Assembly: GCA_017441205.1 (NCBI GenBank)
Contig: JAFRYG010000103.1
Coordinates: forward strand, 1-32,380
Source: Pseudomonadota bacterium
Lineage (GTDB): Bacteria; Myxococcota_A; Bradymonadia; UBA4248
Length of the DNA: 32,380 nt
Direction of reading: 5' to 3'
Shown: positions 16,501-24,162 of the stretch, piece after piece
Layout of the letters: each line of letters begins with the position of its first letter
Position numbering within the stretch: position 1 is the first letter of the stretch
Position numbers and translations under genes: made by a program
Notes under the pieces: model-generated
Seen by the model: the letters and a program-made list of their open reading frames with translations, nothing else
Database searches by the model: none
Told to the model about the DNA's origin: nothing

Positions 16501-18205
16501 CACAGGGGATGAGTGTGCATTCCGATTTGCCGGAATCATTGGTCGTGCAGCTCCATCCCGGCGTGAAAGAAAGACAATCCGCGGCACAACCCTTGTCTCC
16601 GGCGGTGTCGCCTACGTCGCACATCTCGCCGCCGTTGACGATGCCGTCGCCGCATTGTTCCGCGCGTCTGCAGTCGAATGTGCATCCACCGTATATACCG
16701 TATCCGCCAACGGGTTTGCCTTCTGAATTCAGAAGCATGGGACGCCCCTCTTCGTCCAGACTTCCTTCATCGCACTCCTCGCCTTCGGTATCCTGGACAA
16801 CGCCGTCACCGCAGAAGTTCGAATCGAAATGACCCTCGTCATCCAGTTTTGTTGCCCACTGACAATCCGGGCGACAGACATTGTATCCGGCTGTATTCAG
16901 GGAATTCCCATCGTCATCCGTGCCGTTGTCACACAGTTCATGGCCGATATCGACATTGCCGTCGCCACATCTTGCGGCAAATGTGCAGTCAGCCCGACAG
17001 CCGTTGTATGTACCGCTGCCGCCGCTTGGAATGCCGTCCTCATCTATCAGGCCTTCGTCGCATTCTTCGTCATTGGTAACGAAATGATCGCCGCAGTACG
17101 GCGTAAAATTGCACTTGTAACAGTACGGCTCTTTCTTTTCTATATTCCAGCCGTACAGCTGTTCAGAATCCTGGCCGTAGTCGCAGTCTTCATTATGCTG
17201 TTTTACATTGTCATTGCAGGATTCTGTATAGCAGAATGAAGATTCGAAATGTTCGCAGACAAAGCCTTCTTCGATTTGGCTGCAGTCGGCGGAGCATCCG
17301 TCACCGTCATCGTTATTGCCATCATCGCAGACTTCGATGGGGATGAAACCGTATTTGCAGCCAAAGTATTTGTTATTGGCATCTTCATCGGAATAGGGGG
17401 CGTCTTCATCCTTGTTCTCTTCGGTTCTGCAGATGTAATTGCCATCCCCGTCTTTTGCCGGGAGTTGAATGACGATGTTGTCACCGCAGGTGGTATGACA
17501 GGATTTTCCATCATCACATACCCATCCGTGTTCTGTTTCGCATTTGGATGAACAACCGTCGTCATCATCTTTATTGCCGTCGTCGCAGGTTTCGTTATTG
17601 CCGAGAATACCGTCGCCGCAATCGCTGTTATCCGGGTCATTTGTGCCTGTTTTGGTACATGTGCCTCCGGCTGGCGGGCACTTATATCCGGATTCAACCG
17701 ATTTGCAATCCTGCGCGCAGCCATCTCCGGAATCCGTGTTGCCATCGTCACATGCTTCGCCTTCATCGACTTTGCTGTCTCCGCAGACGGGGGATGTCGG
17801 CGTAATCTGCGATTCCGGTACGCATTGTCCGCCGGTGGGGGGGCATTTGTATCCCGGTTCTGCAGACATGCAGTTGCTCAGGCATCCATCACCTGACTCC
17901 GTGTTTCCGTCGTCGCATGCTTCCCTGTCATCGACAATTCCATTGCCGCAGGTCTCTGGTGCAGGAATATACTGACAGCTCTTTCCTCCAAGGCACTCAT
18001 ATCCCGGTTCCACCGAGCAGGTGTCCGAACATCCGTCACCCGAAACCGTGTTTCCGTCATCACATGCTTCGCCCGTGTTCCAGCTGCCATCGCCGCATAC
18101 GCCGGTTCCGGAAGGGCCTGCGATGGAAGTGGAATCGTCGCTGCATCCTGCAAAGCCGCACAACCCTGCTATACATACACACCATAACCAATGTACTTTT
18201 TTCAT
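13520..18205 (-). CDS. Giant lipoprotein of Myxococcus-type Cys-rich repeats with an internal fibro-slime domain
   Basis: I start it at 18205, where ATG has GGAG 7 nt upstream and opens MKKVHWLWCVCIAGLCGFAGC, a lipoprotein signal with Cys at the cleavage site. Product 1561 aa. About 26 copies of a Cys-rich repeat follow (consensus CGDGxxxxGExCDDGNxxxGDGCxxxC, the DUF4215/Myxococcus Cys-rich type), roughly 17 before and 9 after a different domain at about residues 920-1200. That insert has fibro-slime features: IVYRDFLKYN, NGDDDVWVFFNGHLGVDVGG, and LQMFHAERCTGGSSFELTLAG. Fibro-slime domains are known from Fibrobacter and slime-mould surface proteins. The product is probably a rigid, disulfide-rich outer-surface or adhesion protein. 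The Asp/Asn-rich repeats could bind calcium. Terminators BH7 and BH6 follow. Confidence 0.9.
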   Translation of the reverse strand: MKKVHWLWCVCIAGLCGFAGCSDDSTSIAGPSGTGVCGDGSWNTGEACDDGNTVSGDGCSDTCSVEPGYECLGGKSCQYIPAPETCGNGIVDDREACDDGNTESGDGCLSNCMSAEPGYKCPPTGGQCVPESQITPTSPVCGDSKVDEGEACDDGNTDSGDGCAQDCKSVESGYKCPPAGGTCTKTGTNDPDNSDCGDGILGNNETCDDGNKDDDDGCSSKCETEHGWVCDDGKSCHTTCGDNIVIQLPAKDGDGNYICRTEENKDEDAPYSDEDANNKYFGCKYGFIPIEVCDDGNNDDGDGCSADCSQIEEGFVCEHFESSFCYTESCNDNVKQHNEDCDYGQDSEQLYGWNIEKKEPYCYKCNFTPYCGDHFVTNDEECDEGLIDEDGIPSGGSGTYNGCRADCTFAARCGDGNVDIGHELCDNGTDDDGNSLNTAGYNVCRPDCQWATKLDDEGHFDSNFCGDGVVQDTEGEECDEGSLDEEGRPMLLNSEGKPVGGYGIYGGCTFDCRRAEQCGDGIVNGGEMCDVGDTAGDKGCAADCLSFTPGWSCTTNDSGKSECTLIPCGNGTPDEGEICDDNDPKANGGCQNCYPRSGYMCLGGSPACPNDICSDSKRCALISEVYGNGKIESAFEQCDDGNKIDGDGCTQGKVDPGYYCPQDRVGMLCIAKACGDGILAHGEQCDDGNIASGDGCSSRCRLEEGYVCAVPGSTCTTIPGLDSCVYKNVDIIKCTCGDGNVQHGEQCDDGNTTDGDGCSSDCRIEAGYECKSQGGECIHTTCGDGKIQPTSGYTTIEECDLGTSLNDGTHGCTKDCKLTQGSYYDDQNNIAQGTCGDGILGAGEQCDDGNTKSGDYCNPICEIEPVYECRDAKTGDCHPICGDGLMIPGLEDCDDGNLIAGDGCDPECKIEKGFTCEVSGLIDTTGDTLSLPIVYRDFLKYNGNSTPQAGNGRFTQELYDSLPDECKGTGKGYRPKYPVTVGVPDPDFYSYCPTALCEQAVKEHIGKDGLPDLNEPAKMVTLQRVTPPNGNLTKSTDFDVCSDLYTCPLMLKWWYTDIPGLNHRIDDVLVLGKVKDTVDTFTISNDTFYPINGKGFTTSGTNGEFTSQFETYFKYQKAADGTYPTLVFNGDDDVWVFFNGHLGVDVGGIHGQWRKTITLDPATAARFHMYEGGIYKLQMFHAERCTGGSSFELTLAGFVAMGKSTCMTKCGDGIVAGQETCDYGNVPAKELELLGCQDCQKTPNCGNGILEGSEVCDSGWKCYETEYASICTKYPEMVMTPPEDRHGCENDCTNESCHNGILESWEECDCKDKDNLSGCDFNKPGTLCLNTCRVSVCGDGIVDARNEININGSNYPEKCDEGEANGPDSATCTQLCQPPFCGDGVVSKAAGEVCDLGNLNGHYGKDGKPGCSLDCTYELPYCGDGIIQQDEGEECDNGKANNDSVYNGCRKDCKLGFRCGDGIKNGYEACDLGTENNTGAYGTCNPDCTLPERCGDGKLQDGEECDNGAANKDGIYKGCSSDCRLGPYCGDGNVDAGYEKCDDGKNNGLGGCSTTCQTQVN

Positions 18206-18288
18206 TTTTATGCTCCCTATGCTTACAAAAAGCCGCCTCCAAATATAGCAGAACAAAGTTGTTATTCATAACAATATTCATTTTGTTT

Positions 18289-18324
18289 GGGCGCCGCTGT
18301 TTGGCCTGCGGCCAAATACGCGCC
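18289..18324 (+). repeat. Bulged hairpin BH8
   Basis: Inner arms 18298-18306 and 18310-18318 pair over 9 bp with one G-T wobble (loop TGC). Unpaired C18319 follows ATA. The outer stem is the weakest of the family: CGC/GCG at 18295-18297/18320-18322 plus imperfect GC pairing beyond. It lies between the start of the giant lipoprotein gene and the terminator of the gene upstream. Confidence 0.6.
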
Positions 18325-18333
18325 GCTGGCTGC

Positions 18334-18359
18334 GGCTATTGGCCTGCGGCCAATACGCC
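18334..18359 (+). repeat. Bulged hairpin BH9
   Basis: Inner arms 18337-18344 and 18348-18355 (TATTGGCC/GGCCAATA, loop TGC, same arms as BH7), unpaired C18356, and a short outer stem GGC/GCC (18334-18336/18357-18359). A run of six Ts follows at 18367-18372 on the plus strand, although no plus-strand gene precedes it here. Confidence 0.7.
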
Positions 18360-18394
18360 TTCGCACTTTTTTGGGGGATAATGTTTGCGACCAA

Positions 18395-18429
18395 TAAAAA
18401 AGCCAGGATATCCGATGGAAATCCTGGCT
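18395..18429 (-). terminator. Intrinsic terminator of the secreted-protein gene
   Basis: Perfect 9-bp arms 18401-18409 and 18421-18429 (AGCCAGGAT/ATCCTGGCT). On the minus strand they are followed by TTTTTTATT. It sits 23 bp after the stop at 18453. No TAT/ATA bulge is present, so it is not a member of the BH family. Confidence 0.85.
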
Positions 18430-18452
18430 CCAATGCATAGGGAACGAATGCG

Positions 18453-19058
18453 TTATCCAAGTGTAAACGCTGCAACCATATCGGTATCGACTGGCCAGTC
18501 GCCATCCAGTTTCTGATTCAGGATAATGACGACGCGCTTGCTGTCTGCAGTCCAATAGGCACTTTTAATGCGGACCTGCGCAGTTTTCTTTCGGGTCGGA
18601 TCCGAGAAGATGGCTGCATATCCGAGTGTCATCTGCTGTTCACCGGCCGAGAGCGTCAGCTGCAGGTTTTCGCCGATGACCATCCCGCCGAGCTGATAGC
18701 CAGCCGGAGCCTTCATGCCGGCAGCATAGTTGTCAGACTGAATGCCATAGGGCGCGACTTCCTTGGATGAGAGGGCCTGAGCGAGTGTTACGCCTCGCAG
18801 TGGGTAAACGAGTGTCGGACCCTGTCCGCCGACTTTATAGATGACGAGCGATTTGCCCGAAAGCTTGCTGCCCTGAACGATGGCATAGAAATCCGGATTG
18901 GCACCAAAGCCAATGAATTCCATGGTGATTTTGTCGGTATCCTGTGCGAGGACATCTGCCGGATTCGCAGAAACGGCGAGCAATCCGGCGCATGCGAGGC
19001 ATGCGGCCACGGCGATTACTTGCAGGCATTTACAAAAGCGAGAATTCTGAATCTTCAT
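18453..19058 (-). CDS. Secreted protein of unknown function
   Basis: A 201-aa product with a strong GGAGG ribosome site 6 nt before the ATG. The signal peptide is long: a basic stretch MKIQNSRFCKCLQ, then a hydrophobic core with an AxA-type cleavage site near ADVLAQ. The mature part of about 160 residues has no membrane span or Cys and is rich in beta-forming stretches (ITMEFIGFGANPDFYAIVQG, SLVIYKVGG, RVVIILNQKLDG). The pattern 'uncertain measured property, then Val-Ile-Ile-Leu near the end' resembles predicted secreted DUF2259-like proteins, but I cannot confirm that. It is 62 bp downstream of the GltJ-like gene and probably co-transcribed with it, with its own terminator at the end. Confidence 0.75.
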   Translation of the reverse strand: MKIQNSRFCKCLQVIAVAACLACAGLLAVSANPADVLAQDTDKITMEFIGFGANPDFYAIVQGSKLSGKSLVIYKVGGQGPTLVYPLRGVTLAQALSSKEVAPYGIQSDNYAAGMKAPAGYQLGGMVIGENLQLTLSAGEQQMTLGYAAIFSDPTRKKTAQVRIKSAYWTADSKRVVIILNQKLDGDWPVDTDMVAAFTLG

Positions 19059-19120
19059 ATCAAACCTCCCTGAACGTGCCAGAAACGGCTCTGGGAATTA
19101 TAAAAGAATCATGCCAGAAT

Positions 19121-22009
19121 TTATCCGAGAATGAAAGCCTGTCGAATGGAAACAGCAGACCCTTCAAATGGCTTGAATTTCCAGGCTCCCTTTTTACTTT
19201 CGAGGCAATTGTTGAACTTTTCGGGTGTCGGAGCGCCCTGAATTGTAAAGGTATCGACAGAGCCCGTCGGTTCAATGGTCAGGTTGAGATAGATCTTCGG
19301 GGGCATTTTATCGCCGGTATTTGTGGCACGTCTTGCACAGTCCTGGACGGATCTCGAGACGCTGCTCAGACCGCTGGCAAATGCATCGCGGCTCGAGGAA
19401 CTGCCCTTGACGGCATATTTTGAACCCTGAACGCCCTCGGTGCTGGCAAAGTCGTTGGTTTTGCCAAACTGAACATTCGCGCGTCCATCCTGACGTGTGG
19501 CGGCTTGAGTGGGCTTCGTTTCGGGTTCATTATGTTCCTCGGCACCATAAATGGCGTCTGCCGCTTCTTCCAGAATGGTCGGCGCTTTGCTGCCGGAACG
19601 GGAACGACCTGAACCTGAGCCTGAACCTGAGCCGGAAGATGGCTTTTTAGCAACCGGGGCGACTTCGATGATTTCGAAATCATCGACGGGAACGAGGCGT
19701 TCGTCGAGTTCATCGCTCGAAATCGTTCGTCCAGAAGCCGTATTGAAACCAGTATTGCTGCTGACTTCGGTCTTTTCTCTGTCGTGAAGAACGATGCCGC
19801 CGATACTCATGCCAATCAGAACCAGGGCAACGATGACGATGGCCACGATGAGGCCGACCTTACTCTTTCGTTTTTCCTTGGTCTGAATTTTCTGGATATG
19901 CGCAAGCTGGATCATCATCGAATTCTCGCTGATACCGGATTCGCTGTGATCGGGTATGGGTTCAGCGGCTTCGAGTTCTGCGAACAGATCGGCATGGCGT
20001 GCTGCAATTTCTTCCAGTTTGCTGTGCGAAACCTTTGCTTTGGCTTCCTGGCCGGGGACATTGTCGAAAAGCGAGTCAGCGCCGACGAGGCCGCTGATTC
20101 TGGGCGCATTCGGGTCTGTGCTGTCGCCTTCGAGGGATTCGATGACTTCGTGTTGAATAATCTGGGAACTCTCGTCATCCAGATCGATCTCTGCCAGGTC
20201 GGATGAATCCGAAATATCCGAAACGGGGGCGGGATTTTGAGGGACAGCCTTGGTGATATTGGATTTGCGGAACATCGCGAGCATGTCTGAGGAAGACATG
20301 AACCCGCCTTCTGCATCTTCTTCCGGCTGTTCTGATGTGGCCGGGCTATCGGTAACGCCGGGCAGAGCAGATTGTTCAGCTTCGAGATCAATATCCCCGA
20401 TATCATCGGAATGGTCGGCATCTGCAGCCTGGACTTCATCTTTTGAGAGGAGCTGAGAATCTTCCTCCATGTCGATGTCCGGCAATACATCCGAGCTATC
20501 GAGTACTTCGGCATCCGAGACGTCCTGGCTGGGATCGTCCATGTCGATAAAGGGAAGATCGGATTGTTCGTTGGGATCGACCGGTGCGTTTTGCTTGTCG
20601 GATGGGCTTGCCGGTTTGGGGGGAATCTGGAAGCTTGGCAGGGAATCTTTGGCACTTTTGCTGTCGATGACGTCGCTTTTGAGTTTGATATCGCCGACAG
20701 AAAAATCATTGCTCGGGGAATCCAGATGCAGATTGCTCTGAGAGGGCAGCCAGGAACTGATACTGCTGTCCCGGACAGAAGCTTTGTTTGTCAAAGAAAT
20801 GGCAGGTTTTTCGGCAGATTGGACGATATCGCCGATATCTTCCTTGAAATCCGTCAGGTTTTCCGGCTGATTCTGATTGCCTAAATTGTTCTTTTTGAGC
20901 AGATCCGATGCATTCAGGCGCGACTGTGAAGCGTCTTTGGTGCGTGCGGCAGGTGTTGAAGATGAAGAAATTGATCGCAAACCTGCAAATCGCGGAATCT
21001 GGGAAGAGCTCGGTGATGCGGCAGGCTTTGAACCGAACAGGGAAGAAATATTGGGTGCCGGGCTTTGAGGGTGCGCAAAAGCACTTTCTTTATTTTGCCC
21101 GCTGGTTCGCGAAACTGAGCTCAGCGAAGAAACAGACGGGAATGGACGCACCTTTCCGGAGGCACCGTCGGTCGTCGTTTCACGTTTGATACCTGACGAT
21201 GTGACATCCAGAGACTGGAACGACAAAAGTGGTGACGGCGCACCGACTCGCGTGGTGTCACCTGTATCTTCTTCAGGTTCGGGGGCGATCTCATCGATCG
21301 CAGGCATTGCCTGATGTGTGGGGACGTCGTCCTGCGGTTTTTGTGAGATTTCCACTTTTCCAAAAAGGTTGCTCGTCGCCAGACGCGCAAGGGATTCCCG
21401 CTGTCTTTCGGGCATGTTTCCGGCAGGCGTGGTCGGCGTTTTGAGCAGACGATGCTTGAGTCCGACCAGATCGGGAGAGGAACTTTTCGGGGATGCAACG
21501 GCGGGCGCAGAAGTGGATTCGCGTTTGTTTGCGGCATTTGTGGAAAACAGAGGCGGGAGATTTTCGCTGGGCGCCTTTTTGATGGTCGGCGGAGCGGGCG
21601 GCGGAGGAGGCGGCATCAGCAATGCGCTTGCGTATGGCTCGACCTCAAGCACCGGTTTCCATTCGGTAAAGTTCTTGCACCAGACGAAACATTGTTCCGC
21701 ATAGGATGACATTTTGTCCGAGAGGAGACGGTCCTTGAGTTCCGTTTCGGTGAATGGTCCAAAACTTTCGCCATTATAGGAGTAATACCAGATAGGAGTT
21801 TCGTTCTGCAGCTTGCGCGGTGTATTGAGGCCGGTTGCCCGCCATTTTTCGAGCGTTCCCGTACCATTGGCGTCCGTCTGGGGGGCTTTTTCCACACGGG
21901 TGGTAATCACATGGCCACATTTCTGGCATGACCAGCAAAGAACATTTTTGACGATTTTATCGTCGGGAACGATATATTTAGCTTGGCACTGTTCACAAAC
22001 TACGCGCAT
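19121..22009 (-). CDS. GltJ/AgmX-like protein: zinc ribbon, GYF domain, transmembrane span, AgmX/PglI tail
   Basis: Start at the ATG 22009, where the protein opens directly into an MJ0042-type zinc ribbon (Cys 5, 8, 28, 31). An earlier in-frame TTG would add eight residues. Product 962 aa. A GYF-type domain lies at about 73-125 (WYYSYNG, FGPFTETEL, FVWCKNFTEW). A long acidic, Pro/Ser-rich disordered linker follows, then a single membrane span at about 712-738 (VGLIVAIVIVALVLIGMSIGGIVL), and a periplasmic tail with Ser-Gly repeats and a TonB-like AgmX/PglI domain at about 885-962 with two Cys (SVQDCARRA, FNNCLESKK). This is the layout of M. xanthus GltJ (AgmX), whose cytoplasmic zinc-ribbon/GYF part takes part in focal-adhesion regulation. 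No other agl or glt genes are nearby, and this family is often multicopy in Myxococcota. Confidence 0.8.
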   Translation of the reverse strand: MRVVCEQCQAKYIVPDDKIVKNVLCWSCQKCGHVITTRVEKAPQTDANGTGTLEKWRATGLNTPRKLQNETPIWYYSYNGESFGPFTETELKDRLLSDKMSSYAEQCFVWCKNFTEWKPVLEVEPYASALLMPPPPPPAPPTIKKAPSENLPPLFSTNAANKRESTSAPAVASPKSSSPDLVGLKHRLLKTPTTPAGNMPERQRESLARLATSNLFGKVEISQKPQDDVPTHQAMPAIDEIAPEPEEDTGDTTRVGAPSPLLSFQSLDVTSSGIKRETTTDGASGKVRPFPSVSSLSSVSRTSGQNKESAFAHPQSPAPNISSLFGSKPAASPSSSQIPRFAGLRSISSSSTPAARTKDASQSRLNASDLLKKNNLGNQNQPENLTDFKEDIGDIVQSAEKPAISLTNKASVRDSSISSWLPSQSNLHLDSPSNDFSVGDIKLKSDVIDSKSAKDSLPSFQIPPKPASPSDKQNAPVDPNEQSDLPFIDMDDPSQDVSDAEVLDSSDVLPDIDMEEDSQLLSKDEVQAADADHSDDIGDIDLEAEQSALPGVTDSPATSEQPEEDAEGGFMSSSDMLAMFRKSNITKAVPQNPAPVSDISDSSDLAEIDLDDESSQIIQHEVIESLEGDSTDPNAPRISGLVGADSLFDNVPGQEAKAKVSHSKLEEIAARHADLFAELEAAEPIPDHSESGISENSMMIQLAHIQKIQTKEKRKSKVGLIVAIVIVALVLIGMSIGGIVLHDREKTEVSSNTGFNTASGRTISSDELDERLVPVDDFEIIEVAPVAKKPSSGSGSGSGSGRSRSGSKAPTILEEAADAIYGAEEHNEPETKPTQAATRQDGRANVQFGKTNDFASTEGVQGSKYAVKGSSSSRDAFASGLSSVSRSVQDCARRATNTGDKMPPKIYLNLTIEPTGSVDTFTIQGAPTPEKFNNCLESKKGAWKFKPFEGSAVSIRQAFILG

Positions 22010-22174
22010 GGAATTCTCACTAAATCGGCGCAATAAGCTGCCTGAAATCCGGACAGATCCCCCTCTGGCCGCCCCTATATCATAAATACCCTGTCATTTG
22101 GTATAGGAAATTGGGGGAGAGGATTCAGGGGGCAGGGAATTGCTTTGTTTTTGGGGAAATGCACATCAGGTTTG

Positions 22175-22208
22175 GCGCGCCGTATTTGCCATCGGCAAAT
22201 AGGCGCGC
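22175..22208 (-). repeat. Bulged hairpin BH10
   Basis: Outer arms 22175-22181 and 22202-22208 (GCGCGCC/GGCGCGC) and inner arms 22183-22190 and 22194-22201 (TATTTGCC/GGCAAATA, loop ATC) are perfect. The unpaired base is G22182. The outer arms are the same as in BH6 but the inner arms differ. Confidence 0.8.
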
Positions 22209-22209
22209 A

Positions 22210-22245
22210 GCCAGACCGTATTCGCTTCAGGCGAAAAGGTCTGGC
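22210..22245 (-). repeat. Bulged hairpin BH11
   Basis: Outer arms 22210-22217 and 22238-22245 (GCCAGACC/GGTCTGGC, 8 bp perfect), unpaired G22218, and inner arms 22219-22225 and 22231-22237 with one A-A mismatch, loop TTCAG. It lies 57 bp after the stop of the SH3b/amidase lipoprotein gene, with BH10 just beyond it. No T-run is present. Confidence 0.75.
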
Positions 22246-22301
22246 CACCCCAAAATCAGGCATCCGAACAGAAAAGTATGCGGGAAAATGCCTGTCGTGA
22301 A

Positions 22302-23882
22302 TTACTGACGTGAACAGATGTAGCCGGTGCTGCCCTTGCTTGAGGAGCTGTAGCTGACGCGCTGGTAGCTTCCGACGCCGGCACCTGTGTTAATCTGGCA
22401 AACTTTGCTGCTGTCGCCCGACGAGAAGTTGTTCGAACCGATCAGATAGACGACGCCATTTTTGTAGCCCAGAACGAGTTCGGTGTGGCCGTGGCTGGTA
22501 TTGACCCATATATCGCCGGGTTTTGCCTGTTCGAAAGAGATCCTCCGGTAACCGTCGGTTCCCTTGTCGCAGTGGTTGTCGATCTGGCCTACATTGATAT
22601 AATTGCCGCTGCTGATGGAAATGAGCCCGGTGGATTTGAGGCAGGCTGTAACGAAATTGGCACAGTTGTCGTTGTATCCGTGATTATAATACTGGTAATT
22701 GGCCCACAGATCGGTGAAGTTCTGGATGATGGGTTCGTGCGTCAGATGATCCCAGGTGCAAAGTCGCGTACTGGGATCGTAGAGGAATTTTTCGGCGTAA
22801 TCGATGGCTTTGCGGGATTTGCAATTATCGCAGGCATCCATCAGGTAGTCACCGGAGCTCCAGCCATCCTGTCCATTAAAATTATGGCGATACCATCCGT
22901 CCTTTTCTTCGAGGACGGTAATATACTGGAAGTCGTACAGTTCACCGAAGTCTTCATAAGTTGTGCCGGGGCCTTTGCGGACCATGAGTTCTGAACCGGT
23001 TCCGACGACCATCATTCTATGACTTTCGTAGGGCACGGCGCAGGTACCTTTGTTGCAGACCTCTCCGGAATTGCAGGCTTTTCCGCAGGCACCGCAGTTG
23101 TTTGCATCCGATCCTTTGGCATCGATTTCGCAGCCATTGGCGAGATTTCCGTCGGCATCACAATAGTTGTCTGCACATGCGGAACAGCTGGCCAGGTGGA
23201 GTTCGGACAGATTGAGGCACGATTCGCCGCACCAGGTCTTTCCTTCTTCACAATTGCTTTCGCAGACGCCTGCCTTGCAGGAAGTGCCGGCTTCACAGAC
23301 TTTGCCGCAGGCACCGCAGTTGTTGTTATCGGTGTCCATGGCGTTGATTTCGCAGCCATTGGCGAGGTTTGCGTCGGCATCACAATAATTGTCTGCACAT
23401 GTATTGCAGTCTTTCAGGTGCAGGTTGTCGAGAAAGAGGCAGTCTCCGTTACAGTAAGTGGTTTCGTCGATGCAGCGCGGCAGACACTGACCATCGACGC
23501 ATTTTTCGTCCTCGGCGCAGTCGGGACAGGATGGAGCTTCCTCCCGCCCGGCAGTCTCGTCTTTTGGAGGCGTGTCTTCCTTGGTCTTGTCGTCGTCGGC
23601 TTTGGTATCATCAGGTGACTTTTCGGTGCCTTCGGGCTTGGTTTTGTCAGACTTATCCGCATCGTCGTCATCTTCGTCTTCGTCGCCGGTCTTCGATGCT
23701 TTGCCTTTTGCGGATGATTTGCCTTCCCGGGCATCATCATCGCCATCATCATCGTCATCATCGTCATCCTGGATTTGTCCTTCGTCATCAATGGGAGCAT
23801 TGTTATTGAGGATGACAGCGTCATCGCAGCTGGTGAGTCCGAACATGCCAATAAGAACAATCAGAAATAGCAGCTTTTTCAT
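22302..23882 (-). CDS. Lipoprotein with acidic tether, Cys-rich region, SH3b domain and amidase-like domain
   Basis: Start at ATG 23882 behind AGGAG with an 8-nt spacer, giving 526 aa. The signal MKKLLFLIVLIGMFGLTSC has a perfect lipobox (LTSC) with Asp-Asp after the Cys. Next comes an Asp- and Lys/Glu-rich tether of about 100 residues, then a Cys-rich part with two near-copies of a repeat (NYCDADxNLANGCEI, NNCGACGK). A bacterial SH3-like segment follows (MVRKGPGTTYEDFGEL...WSSGDYL). The C-terminal domain has NDNCANFVTACL, with a likely nucleophile Cys, and a later GHTELVLGYKNG with a His, as in NlpC/P60, CHAP or Amidase_6 enzymes. It is probably a surface-tethered peptidoglycan hydrolase. 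It is divergent from the next large lipoprotein gene. Confidence 0.8.
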   Translation of the reverse strand: MKKLLFLIVLIGMFGLTSCDDAVILNNNAPIDDEGQIQDDDDDDDDGDDDAREGKSSAKGKASKTGDEDEDDDDADKSDKTKPEGTEKSPDDTKADDDKTKEDTPPKDETAGREEAPSCPDCAEDEKCVDGQCLPRCIDETTYCNGDCLFLDNLHLKDCNTCADNYCDADANLANGCEINAMDTDNNNCGACGKVCEAGTSCKAGVCESNCEEGKTWCGESCLNLSELHLASCSACADNYCDADGNLANGCEIDAKGSDANNCGACGKACNSGEVCNKGTCAVPYESHRMMVVGTGSELMVRKGPGTTYEDFGELYDFQYITVLEEKDGWYRHNFNGQDGWSSGDYLMDACDNCKSRKAIDYAEKFLYDPSTRLCTWDHLTHEPIIQNFTDLWANYQYYNHGYNDNCANFVTACLKSTGLISISSGNYINVGQIDNHCDKGTDGYRRISFEQAKPGDIWVNTSHGHTELVLGYKNGVVYLIGSNNFSSGDSSKVCQINTGAGVGSYQRVSYSSSSKGSTGYICSRQ

Positions 23883-24162
23883 AAGTTGATCTCCTGGACA
23901 GTGAGAGAAATAAAAGTTGCGATCATTATAAACTCTTTGCGGCAACATCTCAAATGCGGTTTTTTAGTCAGTATCTATTTGTTTTGAGTCCGAATGTGTC
24001 TTTCTGCTGTGCAATCTGAGGGCGATAAAATTTTGGCGCGATGACAAATAAAATGAAATAAGAGCGGCAATCGTCCGACAAATTCGCTATGATAGTCAGC
24101 ACTTTAATCTTTGGTGACAGATTGCCAGAGAACAGTCATTACCGAATCACTGGGAGTTAAAC

